Below, piece after piece: positions 1 through 6,281 of a DNA stretch of 21,583 nucleotides. The position numbers and the translations under genes are program-made. The stretch spans positions 1-21,583 of the forward strand of contig JANMRB010000066.1 in NCBI GenBank assembly GCA_031370825.1, written 5' to 3'. Origin of the DNA: JAENVT01 sp031370825. Its GTDB lineage: Bacteria > Actinomycetota > Acidimicrobiia > Acidimicrobiales > Ilumatobacteraceae. How positions within the stretch are numbered: the stretch's first letter is position 1; each line of letters starts with the position of its first letter. The notes under the pieces are model-generated. The model saw only the letters and a list, made by a program, of their open reading frames with translations, was not told the DNA's origin and searched no databases.

Positions 1-195
1 AGCGTCAACGGGCTCTCACACAACATCGCCGAGTACACAAAGCCCGAAGACGTCGAAGCGGGCGCCAACGTGCTGCTGCAGGTCGTTTTGGCCAGAGCGG
101 AGAACTTAACGGTAAAACCAGGCGACGGGCGCCGGCACCAGCCGGCGCCCTTCGTTTCTGCCCCCCGATCTAGAGGTGGATCGACTCGTCGATGA
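1..195 (+). CDS. Hydantoinase/carbamoylase-family amidase, C-terminal fragment
   Basis: Only the last ~64 codons are present; the gene enters from the left edge in frame 1. The visible residues (SVNGLSHNIAEYTKPEDVEA, then GANVLLQVVLARAEN) match the C-terminal metallopeptidase-fold segment of the M20-type Zn amidases: N-carbamoyl-L-amino-acid hydrolase, beta-ureidopropionase and allantoate amidohydrolase, which typically end with G(I/L)SH...EYT...GA.VLL. These enzymes remove carbamoyl groups (releasing ammonia and CO2) from ureido acids. Which substrate applies cannot be told from this piece. After residue ~35 the frame runs on for another ~29 residues without family resemblance, through a strong hairpin terminator and into the 3' end of the convergent gene, stopping at TGA 193-195. 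The natural end may therefore be earlier, or a frameshift may lie near position 105. The assignment rests on a short segment. Confidence 0.6.
   Translation, partial: SVNGLSHNIAEYTKPEDVEAGANVLLQVVLARAENLTVKPGDGRRHQPAPFVSAPRSRGGSTRR
127..160. terminator. Bidirectional hairpin terminator between convergent genes
   Basis: A perfect 10-bp inverted repeat, GGGCGCCGGC (127-136) and GCCGGCGCCC (141-150), encloses the tetraloop ACCA. A pyrimidine/T-rich tract (TTCGTTTCTG, 151-160) follows on the + strand. On the minus strand the hairpin follows the stop codon of the binding-protein gene (170-172) and leads into TGGTTTTACC (111-120, read in reverse). Location and structure fit an intrinsic terminator serving both converging transcripts. 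Confidence 0.75.
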
Positions 196-1426
196 ACTCG
201 TTGGTGACGATGTCTTCTGGCTTCACGCCGGTCTTTGGCGGGCTGTCCTGTGCGGTGTACACCGGAACCGCCTTGGTGATCAAGCCGGCGACGCGGGTCA
301 TGTCGAACTTGCCCATCACTCCGTCAGCGCCGTTGGCTACGAGGCCGTCGGTCTTGATGGTCGTGACCGCATAGTCGGCAGTGCCCTGGTCGTACGTCCA
401 GCCGAAGTCGCCACCGAACTTGGCAACGGCATCGAGGACGATCGCGTTGGCACGCGCCGGATCCTTGATGAAATCGACGCTTGCGTGCTGGATGATCGGT
501 ACCAGCAACTTGAAGCAGTCGGCGTACTTCGTGACGTTCTCCGGCTTGGTTGCGATCGACTCGGCGTAGTTCTCCCAGCCGATGTCGTTGACGTACTGGT
601 ACTTGACCGGCTTCAACCAGCTCGGGTAGACGTGCTCGTAGAGGTACGGCTCGGCCGAACCAAAGCCCTGCTGAGCGGCCTTGCCCTCGTCGGTGATGTA
701 CAGGTTCGGGTCACCCTGGTACGAGCCATCGACCTGGCCGGCCTTGAGAACCCCGGTGCTGGTGAGGAAGTCCATGTACGCCGCACCGCCGAAGTAGCGG
801 ATCTTGATGTCGGTCTTGCCGAGATCGGCGATGCCCGTGATGTCTGGATACACCGCGGGGTCCCACATGATCATCTGCGGGTTCTTGTTGTATCCGGCCT
901 CGATCGCGACGCTTGGCTTGGTTGCCGAGTTCTGGATTCCTTCGTCGGTGTAGATGAAGGCCAGAAGGGTGTCCTCGTTGTTGTACATGATCGTGGTCGG
1001 GCTGTCGAAGTGCTGCGCGGCGCCGCCAGAGCGAACCTGGAGCTTGACGCCTGTGTCCTTGCCGTCCTGATCGATCAGCGGACCCGTGACGTACGCCTTG
1101 GCAGCATCGATCGCGTAGCCCGAGCCGATCATCTGATAGACGAAACCGTGCTCGGCCTCCGGCATCCAGTCGGTCTGCAGGACTACGACGTCGGGGCACA
1201 CTCCTTTGAGGGTTGTACCCCCTGAACTTGACGTGCCTGTCGTCGCGGCCGTGGTTTCAGGGGCGGCCGTCGTTACTGCGGCAGAGGTGCTTGCCGTGGT
1301 GCCCGCAGCTGGTGTCGTCCCCGCACTTGTGTCGCTGGACGACTTGGTGTCGCTGCCGCAGGCTACGGCAACCAGCGACACGCCGACGGCGACGGTGAGC
1401 AGCGATTTGCTGCGTCGGTTCTTCAT
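170..1426 (-). CDS. ABC transporter substrate-binding lipoprotein (NMT1/THI5-like)
   Basis: This 418-residue protein begins MKNRRSKSLL, followed by a hydrophobic stretch ending VAVAC; Cys23 is the likely lipidated residue, with Ala rather than the usual Leu at -3. A Ser/Thr/Ala-rich linker runs to about residue 75. The rest resembles the NMT1/THI5/SsuA-like periplasmic-binding fold used for sulfonates, nitrate-type anions, and pyrimidine or thiamine precursors (VVVLQTDWMPEAEHGFVYQ near the start of the mature domain). It would bind the ligand outside the membrane and pass it to the permease encoded 47 bp upstream. The start is fixed by the signal peptide and a Shine-Dalgarno AGGGAG (1436-1441) nine bases before ATG. 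The same frame stays open far upstream, but that stretch is antisense to the permease and has no signal peptide. Ligand unknown; the amidohydrolase neighbours suggest a nitrogen heterocycle or ureide. Confidence 0.88.
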   Translation of the reverse strand: MKNRRSKSLLTVAVGVSLVAVACGSDTKSSSDTSAGTTPAAGTTASTSAAVTTAAPETTAATTGTSSSGGTTLKGVCPDVVVLQTDWMPEAEHGFVYQMIGSGYAIDAAKAYVTGPLIDQDGKDTGVKLQVRSGGAAQHFDSPTTIMYNNEDTLLAFIYTDEGIQNSATKPSVAIEAGYNKNPQMIMWDPAVYPDITGIADLGKTDIKIRYFGGAAYMDFLTSTGVLKAGQVDGSYQGDPNLYITDEGKAAQQGFGSAEPYLYEHVYPSWLKPVKYQYVNDIGWENYAESIATKPENVTKYADCFKLLVPIIQHASVDFIKDPARANAIVLDAVAKFGGDFGWTYDQGTADYAVTTIKTDGLVANGADGVMGKFDMTRVAGLITKAVPVYTAQDSPPKTGVKPEDIVTNEFIDESIHL

Positions 1427-1473
1427 CTGATTTCTCTCCCTTTGTTTTGGTTGTTCACGCTGAGATTTTTGGT

Positions 1474-2382
1474 TCACGTCTGGCGCTTTCCAGCGTCGTA
1501 CCAGCTGCCGATGGCCTTCTTGCCGATCCAACCGAACAGCAGGAACGTGAAGATTCCGAGTAGGCAGGCAAGGATGACGCCGCCGTAGAGCGGCGCATAG
1601 ATGCCTTTGACCCGGTAGATGTCCATCACGATGCCGACACCGGGCTTGCTTCCAGCTCGGAAGAACTGCTCGCCGACGACCGCACCGATCACCGAGAGAC
1701 CGGCGGAGATGCGGAAGCCGGTGAAGATGTTCGGGAGCGCCGACGGCAGCTGCAGCTTGACGAGGCGAGTCCAACGCGAGGCGTTGCGCAACGTGAAGAG
1801 ATCGTGTTGGCCGGGATCGGCCGAGTTGAGGCCGAACAGCGTGTTGGTCACGATCGGGAAGAACGCGATCATGATGCACACGAAGAATCGGGGAGTCAGA
1901 CCGCCGCCGAAGACCGAGTAGATCAACGGGATGACTGCAAGTACAGGCACGGCCTGCAAGGCGACCAGGTAGGGATAGACCGCGCTCTCCATCCACTTGG
2001 CCTGTGACATCAGCACAGCGAGGCCGCAGCCGATCACGATGGTGATCGCCAGCCCGCCGAACGCGACGATGCTCGTCCACTTGATGCCCTCGATGTATCG
2101 CCTGCGCGCGATCGGCCTCATGATCGTCTGTTCCCAGACCTGTATCGGCGTCGGTATCAGTCGCTTGCCGTCCTTGTCGAAGAAGAAGCGCAGACCCCAG
2201 TAGTGCATCATGTACCACAGGCCGATGAAGACCGCGAGCAGGACCACGGGGGCGAGTACCCGACTGAGCGTGAAGCGACGATCGGCCCTGGTCTCGGGAA
2301 GTAGTACGACGTCGTCGGGCGCGGCCGGCGGCAGTTGGGCTTCGACTTCTTCGGTGCCCACGACTGACGCTGAGGTGTTCAT
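1474..2382 (-). CDS. ABC transporter permease (SsuC/TauC/ThiX-type)
   Basis: This 302-residue integral membrane protein has about six hydrophobic segments after a ~45-residue hydrophilic N-terminus. The cytoplasmic EAA-type loop that docks on the ATPase is visible as NASRWTRLVKLQLPSALPNI, followed by FTGFRISAGLSVIGAVVGEQ, typical of BPD_transp_1 permeases of the taurine/sulfonate/nitrate family. It forms the channel of the importer with the adjacent ATPase and binding lipoprotein. The ATG (2380-2382) overlaps the ATPase stop codon as ATGA, and a GAGGAG (2390-2395) lies seven bases upstream, so translation is coupled. An in-frame upstream start would add 13 residues inside the ATPase gene and is less likely. 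Confidence 0.92.
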   Translation of the reverse strand: MNTSASVVGTEEVEAQLPPAAPDDVVLLPETRADRRFTLSRVLAPVVLLAVFIGLWYMMHYWGLRFFFDKDGKRLIPTPIQVWEQTIMRPIARRRYIEGIKWTSIVAFGGLAITIVIGCGLAVLMSQAKWMESAVYPYLVALQAVPVLAVIPLIYSVFGGGLTPRFFVCIMIAFFPIVTNTLFGLNSADPGQHDLFTLRNASRWTRLVKLQLPSALPNIFTGFRISAGLSVIGAVVGEQFFRAGSKPGVGIVMDIYRVKGIYAPLYGGVILACLLGIFTFLLFGWIGKKAIGSWYDAGKRQT

Positions 2383-3128
2383 ACGTGGGCTCCTCTCAGC
2401 TCTGCCGACACCTCTCCGCACAGAATCGCAAATGCAGGGTCGAAGCGCAGTTCGGGCGAACGAGGATAGTCGAAGGGGACCTTGAAGTCGCCGACGATCC
2501 GGCCGGGACGTGAGCTCATCACCAGCACACGAGTCGACAGGAACACTGCCTCGCTGATCGAGTGGGTGATGAAAAGTCCGGCGAAGCCCTTGCGCTGGAA
2601 GAGGGAGATGACCTCGTCGTTGAGGCGTTCGCGGGTGATCTCGTCGACCGCGCTGAACGGCTCGTCGAACAGGAACACCTTCGGCTCCAGCACGAGGGAT
2701 CGCGCCAACGAGGCGCGCATCTTCATGCCACCCGAGAGTTGCTTCGGGTACTTCTTCTCGAAGCCCGTCAACCCCACCAGTTGGATCGCGTCGTCGGCGC
2801 GTCGTCGGCGCTCAGCCGCTGGCATCTGTTCGAGCTCGGCCAGCAACTCGACGTTCTTCTGCACGTTGCGCCACTGCAACAATGTCGCGTCCTGGAAGAC
2901 GTAGCCGATGCTGGTCCCATCGACTTCGACGGTGCCCCCGGTGCTGCTGGTCAGCCCGGACGCGATGCGCAACAGGGTGCTCTTGCCACACCCCGAGGGG
3001 CCGACGATGGTCACGAACTCGCCGGCGTGTACGTCGAACGTCGTCTCGCGGAGTGCGTGCGTACCGTCGGGAAACACCATCGATACGCCGTGAAAACTCA
3101 AAGCAGGAGCAGCGCCTGACTCGCCCAT
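2379..3128 (-). CDS. ABC transporter ATP-binding protein (SsuB/TauB-type)
   Basis: A 249-residue ATPase with all nucleotide-binding motifs: Walker A GPSGCGKST at residues 43-51, Q-loop Gln79 (YVFQD), signature LSGGM at 131-135, Walker B VFLFDE at 151-156, D-loop SAVDE, and switch His189 (ITHS). It would power import by dimerising on the permease. The signature helix reads LSGGMKMRASLAR, where the family more often has LSGGMRQR. The ATG at 3126-3128 is preferred because it immediately precedes the conserved LSFHGVSMVF strand; a TACGGT hexamer ends seven bases upstream. The frame extends further upstream only antisense to the SDR gene. The 3' end overlaps the permease start by 4 bp. Confidence 0.93.
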   Translation of the reverse strand: MGESGAAPALSFHGVSMVFPDGTHALRETTFDVHAGEFVTIVGPSGCGKSTLLRIASGLTSSTGGTVEVDGTSIGYVFQDATLLQWRNVQKNVELLAELEQMPAAERRRRADDAIQLVGLTGFEKKYPKQLSGGMKMRASLARSLVLEPKVFLFDEPFSAVDEITRERLNDEVISLFQRKGFAGLFITHSISEAVFLSTRVLVMSSRPGRIVGDFKVPFDYPRSPELRFDPAFAILCGEVSAELRGAHV

Positions 3129-3141
3129 GGCCACAACCGTA
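3129..3141 (-). promoter_or_regulatory. Possible leaderless -10 element before ABC ATPase gene
   Basis: On the minus strand TACGGT (3136-3141) is followed by seven bases and then the ATG. No Shine-Dalgarno is evident. This could allow the importer genes to be transcribed separately from the enzymes upstream. No convincing -35 was seen. Confidence 0.35.
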
Positions 3142-3178
3142 GTCGTATCGGCCGTGGCGCCGAAGATTCCGGTCGTGC

Positions 3179-3925
3179 TCAATGCATCACCATCCCACCG
3201 GTCACATTCATGGCCTGGCCAGTGCAGTACGAGGCCTCGTCCGAGGCGAGGAACAACGCCATGTTGGCCACGTCGGACGGCTCGGCGAGGCGACCAAGCG
3301 GAGACTTCGAGGACCATTCACGGACCATCTCATCGGTGCGCGTCGCCGCCCCCATCTCGGTCAGCACGTACCCGGGACAGATGCAGTTGACCGTGATCCC
3401 GTACGCGCCGAGCTCTTTTGCCGCGACCTGGGTGAGGGAGATCACGGCCGCCTTCGACGCTGCATAGTGCGCCTGATTCGGCCCGCCTACCTTGCCACCC
3501 ATGCTGGCCATGTTGATGATCGTTCCGCCGCCGCCGGCGATCATGGTTCTGGCGGCGACCTGGATGGTCACGAGCATCGCCCGCACGTTCACGGCAAACG
3601 TCAGGTCCCAGTCGGCAGGGTCGATCTCCAGCAGGGGAGCCATCTTCAAGATTCCGGCGTTGTTGACCAGGATCTCCAGACCGCCGAGATCGTCGATCGC
3701 TCGAGTCATCGTCGTGATCGTCGCCTCGGTGTCGGCCAGATCGACCCCGTAGGCAGCGCCACCGACCGATTTCCCGGTGGTCTCCAGCCGATCGACATCT
3801 ATGTCCAGCAGGGCGAGCTCGGCTCCCTCACGGTGGAATGCGGCAGCGATCTCGGCGCCGATGCCACGCGCCGCGCCCGTGATCAGGGCACGCTTCCCGG
3901 CGAGTCGGCCATGGTCTCTCGGCAT
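3179..3925 (-). CDS. SDR-family NAD(P)-dependent oxidoreductase
   Basis: A 248-residue classical short-chain dehydrogenase/reductase. The Rossmann motif TGAARGIG is at residues 16-23, NNAG at 88-91, and the catalytic set is Asn113, Ser141, Tyr154 and Lys158 (YAASK). Asp41 at the end of the second strand favours NAD(H) over NADP(H). It would interconvert an alcohol and a ketone, probably on an intermediate of the pathway encoded by its neighbours; the substrate cannot be read from the sequence. The ATG at 3923-3925 is chosen because it sits 14 residues before the Rossmann motif, as usual in the family; the frame is open 64 codons further upstream, where it lies mostly inside the amidohydrolase gene. 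It starts 34 bp after the amidohydrolase stop and is followed 50 bp later by the ATPase gene. Confidence 0.93.
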   Translation of the reverse strand: MPRDHGRLAGKRALITGAARGIGAEIAAAFHREGAELALLDIDVDRLETTGKSVGGAAYGVDLADTEATITTMTRAIDDLGGLEILVNNAGILKMAPLLEIDPADWDLTFAVNVRAMLVTIQVAARTMIAGGGGTIINMASMGGKVGGPNQAHYAASKAAVISLTQVAAKELGAYGITVNCICPGYVLTEMGAATRTDEMVREWSSKSPLGRLAEPSDVANMALFLASDEASYCTGQAMNVTGGMVMH

Positions 3926-3940
3926 CAGGCTCGGAGTGTA
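3926..3940 (-). promoter_or_regulatory. Possible -10 element before SDR gene
   Basis: Minus-strand TACACT (3935-3940) lies nine bases before the ATG. Spacing is at the long end for a leaderless promoter, so this is a weak call; read-through from the amidohydrolase gene is equally possible. Confidence 0.25.
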
Positions 3941-3959
3941 GGGCACGGATTCTGACAGC

Positions 3960-5060
3960 TCAGCCGCGATCGTGTGAACGCTCTGTTTCCGAACTCGAGT
4001 CGCATCGGACCACGATGCGGTCGGGCGGTCCGAAGGCGATCGCCTCGCGAATCGTCGTGGCCCGCACAGCGACCTGATCCGCCGTCGGCGCCAGCCCCAT
4101 TGCCGCACGCGCACCATCGGTCACCATGTGCAGGGCGTCAGCGGGAAGCACGTGGGCCGTCAGGATCATCAGTCCAGCAGTCTCCAACGGGTCACCGCGG
4201 CCGACGGGATTGAACGGGTCCTGCAGGTTGTCGGCGCCGGCCGCGATGTTCACGCCGGCAGTACGCAGCGCCCTCACCGCGGTGACGCCCCTCGGCATGG
4301 CCACCTGACAGTCCCGACCCTGTAGGAAAAGGTTGGTGTGGGGGAGGGCGATCACGCTGATCTTGGCGGCAGCGACCTTCTCGGCGACTTCGCGCTGACG
4401 CATCTCCGTTTGCAGGATCAGCGACACACAGTGGCTGGCGGCGACGTCATGACCGAAGCCGGTCGACAACACCCGTTCGGCGAGATCCTCCAAGGCCAGC
4501 ATCGCCGGATTCAAGGTCTCATCCGTGTGCAGGTCGATGGGCAGGCCGGCTTCGGCCGCGATCGTCAACAGCCCATCGTTCGACGCAGCGGGGTCAGATT
4601 CGAGATGTGGGCATCCACCGACCACATCGATCCCCATCGCGACTGCCTCACGCAGCAGCGCTCGCTGATTGGCACCCTCCGCCCCGATCGACGGCCACGC
4701 GCAGAGGGCAGAAACCTGGATCTCGACGAGCCCGCGTAACCGGTCGCGCACATCGATGAGCGCCTCGACCGAGGTCAGCCCACCTGCCAAGGTCAGATCG
4801 ACGTGACTTCGGATTGCCGTACAACCGTTGGCCGCAAGCAACCGCGCTGCACGCTCGGCACGCTCGATCGTGTCGGACACGGTGATCGAATCGCGGGCAG
4901 CCTCCATGGCCAGGATGGCACCCATCAGGTCACCTGTTCGATTCTCGACCCGCTCGGCCAGGAACGCCTTGTCGAGATGGGCGTGAGGCTCGGCGAACGC
5001 CGGCAGCAGCAGGTAGCCGTCGTCGGCCAGTGCCTGCGCAGCGGACGTCAGGGCGTTCAC
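3960..5060 (-). CDS. Cytosine-deaminase-like metal-dependent amidohydrolase
   Basis: A 366-residue TIM-barrel amidohydrolase resembling CodA and the triazine hydrolases. Metal and catalytic residues are all visible: H26 and H28 (EPHAHLD), H178 and E181 (DLHTDE), H210 (ASHC) and D277 (GADN). LFLQGRD followed by the RGVTAVRALRTAGV stretch is close to the corresponding CodA region. Such enzymes hydrolytically deaminate or open nitrogen heterocycles. CodA's DD pair at the catalytic aspartate is DN here, so the substrate may not be cytosine. The GTG start (5058-5060) overlaps the monooxygenase stop as GTGA. Starting there leaves almost none of the N-terminal beta-sandwich strands (CodA itself is about 427 residues); either the protein is really short or it begins upstream inside the previous gene. 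Likely acts in the cytoplasm on a compound imported by the downstream ABC system. Confidence 0.85.
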   Translation of the reverse strand: MNALTSAAQALADDGYLLLPAFAEPHAHLDKAFLAERVENRTGDLMGAILAMEAARDSITVSDTIERAERAARLLAANGCTAIRSHVDLTLAGGLTSVEALIDVRDRLRGLVEIQVSALCAWPSIGAEGANQRALLREAVAMGIDVVGGCPHLESDPAASNDGLLTIAAEAGLPIDLHTDETLNPAMLALEDLAERVLSTGFGHDVAASHCVSLILQTEMRQREVAEKVAAAKISVIALPHTNLFLQGRDCQVAMPRGVTAVRALRTAGVNIAAGADNLQDPFNPVGRGDPLETAGLMILTAHVLPADALHMVTDGARAAMGLAPTADQVAVRATTIREAIAFGPPDRIVVRCDSSSETERSHDRG

Positions 5061-6247
5061 ACGAGGGGCGAACCCGTGATCGGGCGCCTCACGATCGGTT
5101 CGCCGAGGCGGGGGAAGACTTCCTCGGCCACGAGGTGCATCTGCTCGACCATGTCTTCTCGCGTGAGACCCGGATAGTCGAAGAAGAAGCAGATGTGCTT
5201 CAGGTCGAGGAGGTCGCGCCAGAAGCCGATCGCGTCGACGGCGTCGTCGATCGAGCCGACGATCTGGATCTTCTGTTCGTTGCTCTCCTCGACGGTCGGG
5301 CAGTGGTTGAAGGCGACCTTCGAGCCGTCGGCGTTGCGGTAGCTGCTGAAGCGGCCGTAGGGCGAGAGGAACTTGTTGAACTCGTCCTGACCCGGCCGAC
5401 CCCTGCGCAGCGCTGCTTCACGTGTTTTGGCGACGTGGAGGTTGAGCACCAGGCAGCGGTCCTCTCCAGGCCCGACAGGCGTTCCGCATGCCTCGCGGAT
5501 CTCGGCGTAGCGGTCCCACTTCTGCTTTTGACTGTCGGCGTTCTGCAGCCAGTAGACCGCCTTGTGACCCGCCTTCGGTACGTACTCGATGGTCTCCGGC
5601 GATGTGACGGGCTGGTAGATGTCGACGTGGCGCAACGGCTTGGGGACGAGGGTCAGGTCGTTGACCATCGTGCCGCGATCGGGGACGTCGTCGGGCGGGA
5701 GGACGATGTGCTTGCCGCGATAGCTGAACCGCTCCTGGTACCAGGCCAGCTTGATCACTTCCATCGACTCTTCGAATATCTCGCGGTTGATCCGGTCGTG
5801 TTCCGCCGACATCTCATTGTCGCCGCTGGCCACCACGGTCCCCAGCGCCCACGCCTCGCGAGGCACCGTGCCGCGGCCGACCCCGAACTCCATGCGCCCG
5901 CCGGTGACGATGTCAGCAAGAGCGAAGTCTTCGGCGAGACGAAGTGGGTGCCACTGCGGAACGACGTTGAACATCTGTCCGAGCCGCAGATCTTTCGTGA
6001 GCATGGCCAGGTGTTGACCGAACTGAATGAGGTTCGGTAGCACTTCGTAGCCCTCGTATTGGAAGTGGTGCTCCGTCAACCACATCGTGTCGAAGCCGAG
6101 TTGGTCGGCGGTGCGTGCCCATTCGACCAAGTTCTTGTAGCACTCGATGACTGAGTCGTTGCCGAAGCGCCGTGCGGTCGATGCAATCGAAGGATCTCCC
6201 GCGTCGGGCATCGGTACGGTGCAGAAGAAGTTCGAGTCGACGCGCAT
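5057..6247 (-). CDS. LLM-class flavin-dependent monooxygenase (luciferase-like)
   Basis: A 396-residue bacterial-luciferase-family protein. Visible family features are the early WARTADQLGFDTMWLTEHHF strand-helix and the later QWHPLRLAEDFALADIVTGG segment followed by RMEFGVGRG. The C-terminal part carries the expected IVGSIDDAVDAI helix. Such enzymes use reduced FMN from a separate reductase and O2 to oxygenate or cleave substrates; examples include RutA (uracil ring opening), alkanesulfonate and nitrilotriacetate monooxygenases. It is not recognisably RutA itself. A flavin reductase is encoded elsewhere in the window (13714-14295) but is not adjacent. The ATG 6245-6247 is supported by a promoter-like TACGAT six bases upstream and by the natural family N-terminus. 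It ends in a GTGA overlap with the amidohydrolase. Confidence 0.9.
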   Translation of the reverse strand: MRVDSNFFCTVPMPDAGDPSIASTARRFGNDSVIECYKNLVEWARTADQLGFDTMWLTEHHFQYEGYEVLPNLIQFGQHLAMLTKDLRLGQMFNVVPQWHPLRLAEDFALADIVTGGRMEFGVGRGTVPREAWALGTVVASGDNEMSAEHDRINREIFEESMEVIKLAWYQERFSYRGKHIVLPPDDVPDRGTMVNDLTLVPKPLRHVDIYQPVTSPETIEYVPKAGHKAVYWLQNADSQKQKWDRYAEIREACGTPVGPGEDRCLVLNLHVAKTREAALRRGRPGQDEFNKFLSPYGRFSSYRNADGSKVAFNHCPTVEESNEQKIQIVGSIDDAVDAIGFWRDLLDLKHICFFFDYPGLTREDMVEQMHLVAEEVFPRLGEPIVRRPITGSPLV

Positions 6248-6281
6248 GACTGAATCGTACTGGGTCAGGTGTTCCAGTCAG
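6248..6281 (-). promoter_or_regulatory. Leaderless-type promoter of the monooxygenase gene
   Basis: On the minus strand TACGAT (6254-6259) lies exactly six bases before the ATG, which would place transcription initiation at the start codon. CTGACT (6276-6281), one mismatch from a TTGACT-type -35, lies 16 bases upstream of it. No Shine-Dalgarno is present. This suggests the oxygenase-to-importer segment can be transcribed independently of the Ntn-hydrolase gene. Confidence 0.5.

Noticed and set aside
1427..2218. Minus-strand open frame continuous with the binding-protein gene, giving a much longer protein.
   Set aside because: The upstream part lies within the permease gene in another frame, is Arg/His-rich, and has no signal peptide; the lipobox N-terminus and SD at 1426 mark the true start.
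5057..6247. Assignment of the luciferase-like protein as RutA, the pyrimidine monooxygenase.
   Set aside because: General LLM-family features are present, but no RutA-specific sequence was recognised and no rutB-F genes are nearby.
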